DNA of 64,000 bases from Saccharothrix syringae. GTDB taxonomy: Bacteria > Actinomycetota > Actinomycetes > Mycobacteriales > Pseudonocardiaceae. The position numbers and the translations under genes are program-made. Each line of letters starts with the position of its first letter. Positions within the stretch are counted from its first letter, which is position 1. The notes beneath the pieces are model-generated. The model saw only the letters and a list, made by a program, of their open reading frames with translations. It was not told where the DNA came from and made no database searches. The DNA is taken from contig NZ_CP034550.1 in assembly GCF_009498035.1 (NCBI RefSeq), positions 2,294,001 to 2,358,000 of the forward strand, read 5' to 3'. This document shows positions 51,807-64,000 of this stretch, piece by piece.

Positions 51807-51820
51807 CCGAGAGCGCTCGC
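51807..51820. promoter_or_regulatory. LacI-type operator, site 4 (weaker)
   Basis: CGAGAGCGCTCGCC matches 12 of 14 positions of the palindrome GGAGAGCGCTCTCC and keeps its GAGCGCTC centre. It lies 28 bp before the ATG of the importer binding protein (51849), which would put the importer in the same regulon. Confidence 0.6.
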
Positions 51821-51848
51821 CCTCCCCCCGTCCCGACAAGGAGAACCC

Positions 51849-53500
51849 ATGCGACTCAGGCGAACGTCCGCCCTCGCCGTCGCGGCAGCACTGCTGTTCT
51901 CGGCCGCCTGCTCGTCGAGCAACCAGGGCAGCCAGAACACCCAGACCGGTGTGCTGAACGTGGGCATGCCCAACGGTCCGCAGACCGAGAACAACAACCC
52001 GTTCCTCAACTCGTCCGCGGCCAGCTCGCTGGGCTACCGCAGGCTCATCTTCGAGCCGCTGGCGATGGTGAACGAGGTCAAGATCGGCGAGGAGCCCAAG
52101 CCCTGGCTCGCCACGAAGTGGGAGTGGAGCGACAACTACTCCAAGCTGGCCCTGACCATCCGCGAGGGGGCCACCTGGTCGGACGGCAAGCCGCTGACCG
52201 CCGAGGACGTGGCGTACACCTTCCAGCTGCTGCGCGACAACCCCGGCCTGAACATCGAGGGCGTCCCGTACACGGACATCTCGGTGAGCGGCAACGTGGT
52301 CAACGCCGGCTTCCCGCGCTCGCAGTTCGTCAACCAGAAGAAGATCCTCGAACAGCTGATCGTGCCCAAGCACATCTGGTCGACGATCGCCAACCCGTCG
52401 ACCGAGACGCTGAAGAACCCGGTCGGCAGCGGCCCGTACACGCTGAAGACCTTCACCCCGCAGACGGTCACCCTCCAGGTGCGCGACAGCTACTGGCAGG
52501 AGCTGCCGCAGGTCAAGGAGGTCCGCTACACCTCCTACAGCGACAACAACGCGCAGACCACCGCGCTGGCCACGGGCGCGTCCGAGTGGAGCTTCGTGTT
52601 CATCCCGAACTACGAGGCCGTCTACACCTCCAAGGACCCCGCGCACTTCAAGCTCTGGTTCCCGCCGGTGCTCGGCGTGCACGGCCTGTGGTTCAACACC
52701 AAGAGCAAGCCGTGGGACAACCCGGCGCTGCGCCGCGCGGTGAACCAGGTCATCAACCGTGACGACATCTTCACCCAGGCCGAGGCGGGCTACTTCTACC
52801 CGAAGGTCGACAACATCACCGGCATCCCCAGCGCCGGTGAGGCCCTGCTCGCCCCCGAGTTCAAGGGGCAGGCGCTCAAGGTCGACATCGACAAGGCCAA
52901 GAAGGAGCTGACCGACAACGGCTTCACCTACGACGGCGACAAGCTCAAGGACCCGTCGGGCCAGCCCGTCACCATCAAGATGACCGTGCCCACCGGCTGG
53001 TCGGACTACGTGACCAGCCTGGAGATCATCAAGGACAACGTCTCCAAGATCGGCATCGAGGCCACGGTCGACCTGCAGAACGCCGACTCGTGGACCAAGG
53101 CGCTCGACACCGGCGACTTCCAGGCCGCGCTGCACTGGACCAACAACGGCGCGACCCCGTACGACATCTACCAGTCCATCATGGACGGCGCGCTGTTCAA
53201 GCCGATCGGCCAGGCGGGCGTCAACGGCAACTACGGCCGCTACGAGAACCCCGAGGCCACGCAGCTGCTCAACGAGTACGCCAACGCGGCCGAGGAGGCG
53301 GGTCGCACCGAGGCCCTGCACAAGCTCCAGCGGCTGTTCGTGCGGGACATGCCGGTCGCCATCACCTCCGCGGCCAACGGCGGCGGCCAGTACAGCACCA
53401 AGAACTGGGTCGGCTGGCCGGACGACTCCAACCCCTACGGGCCCGTCCAGCCCACGCTGGAGAACGCGCTCGACGTCGTCATGCACCTGAAGCCGGCCGC

Positions 53501-53504
<4 letters not shown>
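51849..53504 (+). CDS. Opp-type substrate-binding lipoprotein
   Basis: The 551-residue protein is an SBP_bac_5 lipoprotein (signal [15 protein letters not shown], Cys near 21), the receptor of an ABC importer. Typical sequence is [20 protein letters not shown], then [10 protein letters not shown] and [10 protein letters not shown]. The Opp family binds peptides, but related proteins bind beta-gluco-oligosaccharides (for example in Thermotoga). Neighbouring glucosidases and glucan-binding enzymes support the sugar option here. ATG 51849 has AAGGAGAACCC directly upstream. It overlaps the next gene by 4 bp (ATGA), starting a five-gene importer operon. Confidence 0.93.
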
Positions 53505-54579
<1,075 letters not shown>

Positions 54580-54583
<4 letters not shown>

Positions 54584-55560
54584 GCTACCTCCTCAAGCGC
54601 ATCGCGTTCTACCTGTTCACCGCCTGGGCCGCGGTCACCATCAACTTCTTCGTCCCGCGCCTGATCCCCGGCGACCCGGTCCAGGCGCTGATCACCCGCA
54701 GCCGCGGCCAGATGACCACCGACGCGGTGCAGTCGCTGTACGTGCTGTTCGGCCTGGACAAGAACACCAGCCTGCTGGAGCAGTACTTCAGCTACCTGGG
54801 CCAGCTGCTGCGCGGCGACCTCGGCCTGTCGTTCACCTTCTTCCCCACCCCGGTGTCGGAGGTGATCGGCGACGGCCTGCCGTGGACCCTGGGCCTGGTC
54901 GGCGTCACCACGGTGCTCGGCTTCCTGCTCGGCACCGGCCTGGGCACGCTGGTCGGCTGGCGGCGCGGGTCGTGGGCCGACTCGCTGATCCCGATCACCA
55001 CGTTCCTGTCGTCCATCCCGTACTTCTGGCTGGGCCTGATCGCGATCGCCCTGCTCACCGGCCCGGACAGCTTCTTCCCGGCGTCCGGCGCCTACGACCC
55101 GGGCCTGGTGCCGGGCTGGGACTGGGAGTTCGTCGGCAGCACGCTGCGCTACGGCCTGCTGCCCGCGTTCACGATCCTGATCTCCTCGATGAGCGGCTGG
55201 ATCCTCAGCATGCGCAACATGATGGTGACGGTGGCCTCGGAGGACTACGTGACCGTGGCCCACGCCAAGGGCCTGCCCGAGCGGCGGGTCATGGTCGGCT
55301 ACGCGGCGCGCAACGCGCTGCTGCCCAACGTGTCCGGCTTCGCGCTGTCGCTGGGCTTCATCGTCGGCGGCACCCTGCTGGTGGAGATCGTGTTCTCCTA
55401 CCCGGGCCTGGGGCTCCAGCTGTTCCAGGCGGTCGGCGCCAAGGACTACCCGCTGATGCAGGGCATCTTCCTGATCATCACGCTGTCCGTGCTGCTGGCC
55501 AACTTCCTGGCCGACGTCGCCTACCTCGCGCTGGACCCGCGCACCCGACGGGAGGGCTGA
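54580..55560 (+). CDS. Opp-type importer permease 1 (OppB-like)
   Basis: The 326-residue permease has six membrane helices and the binding-protein-dependent transport (EAA) region [20 protein letters not shown], with the N-terminal [12 protein letters not shown] segment of OppB/DppB subunits. The start GTG 54580 overlaps the ATPase stop by 4 bp. It forms the membrane channel together with the next gene's product. Confidence 0.95.
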
Positions 55561-55564
55561 GCCG

Positions 55565-57570
<2,006 letters not shown>

Positions 57571-57615
57571 ACCCGGGTCCACGACAACCCGGTTCGGAAA
57601 CCCCAGAGGAGATCC

Positions 57616-59016
<1,401 letters not shown>

Positions 59017-59022
59017 CGTGGT

Positions 59023-59059
59023 GAGGGGCGCCCCGCGGTCGTGACGCGGGACGCCCCTC
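59023..59059 (+). terminator. Terminator of the importer-GH1 operon
   Basis: A 15-bp stem with one mismatch (GAGGGGCG plus CCCGCG with CGCGGG plus CGCCCCTC) closes a 7-nt loop 6 bp after the GH1 stop and is followed by CTTCG. Confidence 0.75.
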
Positions 59060-59098
59060 CTTCGTGCGCGCAACCCACTCCAGGACGCGCACACGGCC

Positions 59099-59131
59099 GA
59101 TGGCCGGGAGGACCCACTCCTCCCGGCCATC
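59099..59131. terminator. Terminator of the convergent CBM32-GH gene
   Basis: GATGGCCGGGAGGA pairs perfectly over 14 bp with TCCTCCCGGCCATC around 5 nt. It lies 14 bp past the stop of the leftward gene, so it probably serves that gene. Confidence 0.75.
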
Positions 59132-59145
59132 GCCCGTCTTCGCGG

Positions 59146-61257
<2,112 letters not shown>

Positions 61258-61292
61258 GGCGTCTCCTGCTGGAGTTGTCGGGTCGACGTGCG

Positions 61293-61306
61293 GGAGAGCG
61301 CTCTCT
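61293..61306. promoter_or_regulatory. LacI-type operator, site 5
   Basis: GGAGAGCGCTCTCT carries the full GAGAGCGCTCTC core and lies 36 bp before the leftward CBM32-GH gene. TTGACA (61349-61344, minus strand) is a possible -35 for it. Confidence 0.82.
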
Positions 61307-61407
61307 CAACCCGGCTCGAAGTGTTGCGAACCGGTTGCGGATCTGTCAACGGTCCCTCGGGGAACGGCGTCTTGACACTCGGGTGGAGCAACGGGCAACC
61401 TCATTTC

Positions 61408-61421
61408 GGAGAGCGCTCTCC
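61408..61421. promoter_or_regulatory. LacI-type operator, site 6
   Basis: A perfect GGAGAGCGCTCTCC lies 36 bp before the DUF1996 gene, just upstream of TACGTT (61426-61431), a good -10. It would cover the promoter spacer and is 115 bp (centre to centre) from site 5. Confidence 0.85.
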
Positions 61422-61456
61422 CAACTACGTTCGTCAACGTAGGCAGGAGGACACAG

Positions 61457-62368
61457 GTGTCCCGAAAAACCCGCGTGCCGGTCGCCCTGGTGGCCGGCCT
61501 CGTCGCGAGCGTCCTGTCGGTCGCCGCGCCGTCCGCCCAGGCGGACGACCTGGTGACCCACCACGAGTTCCAGGCCAACTGCTCCGTCACCCACCACCGC
61601 CCGGACGACCCGATCGTCTTCCCGCGGCTGCCCGGCGCGTCCCACATGCACACGTTCCTGGGCAACCCGACCACGACCGCCGCCACGACGACCGACTCGC
61701 TCAAGGCCGGGCAGACCAACTGCAAGACGCCCGACGACAAGTCGGCCTACTGGTTCCCGACGCTCTACAACGGCGACCAGGTCGTCGCGCCCAGCGGGCC
61801 GCAGGTCGTCTACTACAAGTCCGGCGTCCTGGACTACCGGCAGGTCCGCTCGTTCCCGGCCGGGCTGCGGTTCGTGACCGGCAGCCCGTCGGCCACGCAG
61901 GACCAGTTCCGCACCGCGCCCGGCGCGGTCGAGGGCTGGGAGTGCGGCGACAGCTTCAAGAACTGGGACTTCCCGTCCTGGTGCGCGCCCGGCAGCCAGC
62001 TCAACATCCGCTACCAGGCGCCCAGCTGCTGGAACGGGCGCGACCTCGACTCGGCCGACCACAAGTCGCACATGGCCTACCCGGACCGGGCGACGCTGGT
62101 GTGCCCGTCGACGCACCCGGTGCCCGTGCCGATGCTGGAGTTCAAGATGGCATTCCCGGTGTCGGGTGACATGTCGCGCGTCCGGCTGTCCAGCGGGCGC
62201 GGCTACACCTGGCACTACGACTTCATGATGGCGTGGGACGGCCCCACGCTCCAGGCGCTGGTGAGCCACTGCATCAACGGCGGCCTCCAGTGCGACCCGC
62301 GCGGCTACGACCAGTACAAGCCGGACCGGGGCGCGGCCCTCGGGCCGGACTACCGCCTGCCGCGGTGA
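61457..62368 (+). CDS. Secreted DUF1996-family protein
   Basis: The 303-residue secreted protein has a signal peptide (1-28, ending APSAQA). It has the DUF1996 signature: CSVTHHRPDDPIVFPRLPGA, HMHTFLGNP, SAYWFPTLYN and YYKSGVLD, with paired cysteines. The family is common in actinomycetes and fungi and is often linked to carbohydrate-binding secreted enzymes; its activity is unknown. Start GTG 61457 with AGGAGG upstream. The operator in front of it and its divergence from the CBM32-GH gene place it in the glucan regulon. Confidence 0.9.
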   Translation: MSRKTRVPVALVAGLVASVLSVAAPSAQADDLVTHHEFQANCSVTHHRPDDPIVFPRLPGASHMHTFLGNPTTTAATTTDSLKAGQTNCKTPDDKSAYWFPTLYNGDQVVAPSGPQVVYYKSGVLDYRQVRSFPAGLRFVTGSPSATQDQFRTAPGAVEGWECGDSFKNWDFPSWCAPGSQLNIRYQAPSCWNGRDLDSADHKSHMAYPDRATLVCPSTHPVPVPMLEFKMAFPVSGDMSRVRLSSGRGYTWHYDFMMAWDGPTLQALVSHCINGGLQCDPRGYDQYKPDRGAALGPDYRLPR

Positions 62369-62421
62369 CGCCCGATCCCGGGGGCGCCCGTTCCCCGGCG
62401 TCCCCAGGATCCCCGCGCGGG

Positions 62422-62427
62422 TAGCGT
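62422..62427 (+). promoter_or_regulatory. Leaderless -10 (TAGCGT) of the DUF427 gene
   Basis: TAGCGT lies exactly 6 nt before ATG 62434, so the message should start at the start codon. Confidence 0.5.
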
Positions 62428-62433
62428 CGTGCC

Positions 62434-63189
62434 ATGAGCGCTGCTGCCGAACGCGGCCGGGTGCGGGTGGAGACCGGCTTGAAGCGGGTCCGGGCGTACC
62501 TGGGGGGCGAGCTGGTCGCGGACACCACCCGGCCGGCCCTGGTGTGGGAGAAGCCGTACTACCCCACGTACTACGTGCCCGTCGCGGACGTGCGGGCCAC
62601 CCTGGTGCCGACCGGCGAGGTCAGGCACTCCCCGAGCCGCGGCGACGGCCGGGTGCACGACGTGCGGACCGCCGCCGGCACCGCGGCCGGCGCGGCGCAG
62701 CTGTTCCCCGACTCCCCGCTGGAACCGCTGCGCGACCTGGTCCGGCTGGAGTGGGACGCGATGGGCGAGTGGTTCGAGGAGGACGAACCCGTCTACGTCC
62801 ACCCGCGCGACCCGTACACCAGGGTGGACGCGCTGGCGAGCAGCCGCCACGTCCGGGTGGAGGTCGACGGCGTGGAGGTCGCGAACTCCCGCCGCCCGGT
62901 GATCCTCTACGAGACCGGCCTGCCCCCGCGCTACTACCTGCCCATGACCGACGTGCGCGTGGACCTGCTGCGCCCGACCTCCCTGCGCACCGCCTGCCCC
63001 TACAAGGGCACCGCCGAGTACTGGTCGGTAACCCTCCCCGACGCCACCCACGACAACCTGGCCTGGTCCTACCGCACCCCCCTCCCCGAGAGCCAGAAGA
63101 TCGCCGGCCTGATCGCCTTCTACAACGAAAAGGTCGACATCCACCTGGACAACACCCACCTCCCCCGCCCCCGAACCCCCTTCTCCTAA
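62434..63189 (+). CDS. Tandem DUF427-family protein
   Basis: The 251-residue protein contains two copies of DUF427. The first covers about 10-85 (VRAYLGGELVADTTRPALVW, YYVPVADVRATL). The second covers about 135-235 (HVRVEVDGVEVANSRRPVIL, YYLPMTDVRVDLL, CPYKGTAEYWSV, IAGLIAFYNEKVDI). The first copy lacks the C-terminal YW-containing half, so the protein looks like a partial plus a complete unit. The function of DUF427 is unknown. It is leaderless and is followed by a palindromic repeat array. Confidence 0.85.
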   Translation: MSAAAERGRVRVETGLKRVRAYLGGELVADTTRPALVWEKPYYPTYYVPVADVRATLVPTGEVRHSPSRGDGRVHDVRTAAGTAAGAAQLFPDSPLEPLRDLVRLEWDAMGEWFEEDEPVYVHPRDPYTRVDALASSRHVRVEVDGVEVANSRRPVILYETGLPPRYYLPMTDVRVDLLRPTSLRTACPYKGTAEYWSVTLPDATHDNLAWSYRTPLPESQKIAGLIAFYNEKVDIHLDNTHLPRPRTPFS

Positions 63190-63199
63190 CCCCACCCCC

Positions 63200-63440
63200 G
63201 CGCGTGTCCTCCACCCAGACACCGCGTGTCCTCCACTCAGACCGCGCGAGTCGAACCTCCAGACCCGTCGTGTCGAACCTCCGCGACCCCCGAGTTCCAC
63301 ATTCACGCACCTCAGGCGTTCGACCCGGGGGGCGCGAACGTAGAACTCGGGGGTCCTGAGCGTTCGACACGAGGGTCCTGGAGGGTCGACTCGCGGTGTT
63401 CGAGTGGAGGACACGCGGTGTCCGAGTGGAGGACACGCGG
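63200..63440. repeat. Large palindromic array of 22-bp repeat units
   Basis: Five leftward cores (63203, 63225, 63247, 63269, 63291) face rightward cores (63318, 63340, 63362, 63384, 63406, 63428) at strict 22-bp spacing. The five outer pairs are symmetric about exactly 63320. The words change along the array (GAGGACAC, then GTCGAC, TTCGACAC, TAGAACTC) but match their mirror partners. It begins 11 bp after the DUF427 stop. The remaining gap 63441-63509 has no gene. Confidence 0.9.
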
Positions 63441-63509
63441 GGTTAGCGGGGGGTGGGGGGTGCCGCCCGGACGGCGGATGGTCGGGGTTGGGCCGTCCGG
63501 GGACGCTTC

Positions 63510-64000
63510 ATGACCATGGATGTCTTCCCCACCGTGCCGAGAGCCCACCGCAACCCCGTGGTCGTCGCTCGGAAGACGGCCCTGCTCACCGCGCCCCACA
63601 TGGCGAAGCTGACGGAGTTCGCCCGGCGGATCGCGACCGAGCGCAAGGCCGACGTCCCGCTGTTCGACCCGGCCGGCGGTGGCGTCAACAGCAAGGTGCT
63701 GCTCCTGTTGGAGTCACCGGGGGAGGGGTCCGCCAAGTCCGGCATCAACTCGCTGGACAACGACGACCCGACCGCCGCGAACGGCTTCACCGCGATGGCG
63801 GAGGCGGGCCTGTCGCGGCGGGTGTGCCTGAGCTGGAACGTCGTGCCGTGGCAGCTCAACGGCCGCAACCCCACGCCCGCCGACCTGCGGGCGGCCGTGC
63901 CGTACCTGGTCGAGCTGCTGCGGATGCTGTCGGGCCTCCAGGCGGTGGTGGTGCTCGGCCGACCGGCGGGCACGGGGTGGACGCTGTCCGGGCGCGGGCA
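63510..64000 (+). CDS. Uracil-DNA glycosylase-like protein (3' truncated by window)
   Basis: The first 163 codons of a gene run off the window end. The protein opens MTMDVFPTVPRAHRNPVVVA and holds LLLLESPGEGSAKSGINSLD, a uracil-DNA glycosylase-superfamily active-site strand, followed by NDDPTAANGFTAMAEAGLSR and NVVPWQLNGR. VVVLGRPAGTGW near the end is the expected next strand. It would remove uracil or a related base from DNA, or be a UDG-fold paralogue. The start ATG 63510 (or ATG 63516) has no clear ribosome site, so a leaderless message is possible. Confidence 0.8.
   Translation, partial: MTMDVFPTVPRAHRNPVVVARKTALLTAPHMAKLTEFARRIATERKADVPLFDPAGGGVNSKVLLLLESPGEGSAKSGINSLDNDDPTAANGFTAMAEAGLSRRVCLSWNVVPWQLNGRNPTPADLRAAVPYLVELLRMLSGLQAVVVLGRPAGTGWTLSGRG

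Noticed and set aside
63200..63440. CRISPR array
   Set aside because: The units are 22 bp in all with no separate spacers, vary within the core, and fold as a palindrome. No cas genes lie nearby. The same holds for the arrays at 19.5 and 50.3 kb.

Overview
The window is very GC-rich with C/G-ending codons, GTG/TTG starts, many 4-bp GTGA/ATGA gene overlaps, lipoproteins and multi-domain secreted enzymes. It is a chromosomal stretch of a filamentous actinomycete. A DUF6292-type protein, many CBM32 (F5/8C) enzymes and the intergenic repeat style suggest Pseudonocardiales (Saccharothrix, Actinosynnema or Lentzea-like); this placement is inference. No rRNA, tRNA, CRISPR array, prophage or classical biosynthetic gene cluster is visible.

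Layout. 0-11 kb: the 3' end of a NarL-type two-component pair, a tandem-HTH MerR regulator, a lipoprotein overlapping a microbial-type PARG, a YiiX-like papain-fold protein sharing a symmetric leaderless promoter with a 56-residue membrane peptide, a secreted amidase, a 3-hydroxyisobutyrate-dehydrogenase-like enzyme, an HNH lipoprotein, and a histidine-methyltransferase-like protein with a membrane partner. 11-20 kb: a small unrecognised protein, an ArsR repressor with a clear operator beside a CDF metal exporter, a secreted beta-propeller protein, an SGNH esterase, and a MacAB-like adaptor/ATPase/permease operon. 19.5-20.4 kb: non-coding DNA with a ten-unit 22-bp repeat array and a hairpin-rich element. 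20-30 kb: an F420-type nitroreductase/hemerythrin fusion, a TetR gene with an SRPBCC remnant, secreted beta-helix, trypsin and fibronectin-III proteins, and a STAND (NB-ARC/TPR) protein with a possible amyloid-signalling motif. 30-40 kb: a second two-component pair, a four-gene membrane/cupredoxin-like cluster with copper-handling features, a DUF4239 protein, a proline-rich anchored protein, a DUF418 protein and a serine beta-lactamase-family enzyme. 40.9-41.6 kb: a decayed IS5-family transposase. 41.7-44.2 kb: a LysR gene, and an AraC-type regulator divergent from a VOC protein.

44.2-62.4 kb looks like one beta-glucan utilisation locus: two secreted CBM32 proteins (one beta-helix, GH55/GH87-like; one TIM-barrel GH), GH3 and GH1 beta-glucosidases, a complete Opp-type ABC importer, a LacI and a ROK regulator, and a secreted DUF1996 protein. 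Six copies or near-copies of the palindrome GGAGAGCGCTCTCC lie in front of (or, once, inside) these genes and suggest a single LacI regulon. Extracellular enzymes would release beta-gluco-oligosaccharides, the Opp transporter would import them, and GH1/GH3 would hydrolyse them. The window ends with a tandem DUF427 protein, a 235-bp palindromic repeat array and the start of a uracil-DNA-glycosylase-like gene.

The most unusual feature is a family of 22-bp-period arrays just downstream of genes at 19.5, 50.3 and 63.2 kb. Two of them are folded about an exact axis so that different repeat words match their partner across the axis, as if hairpin formation were being maintained.
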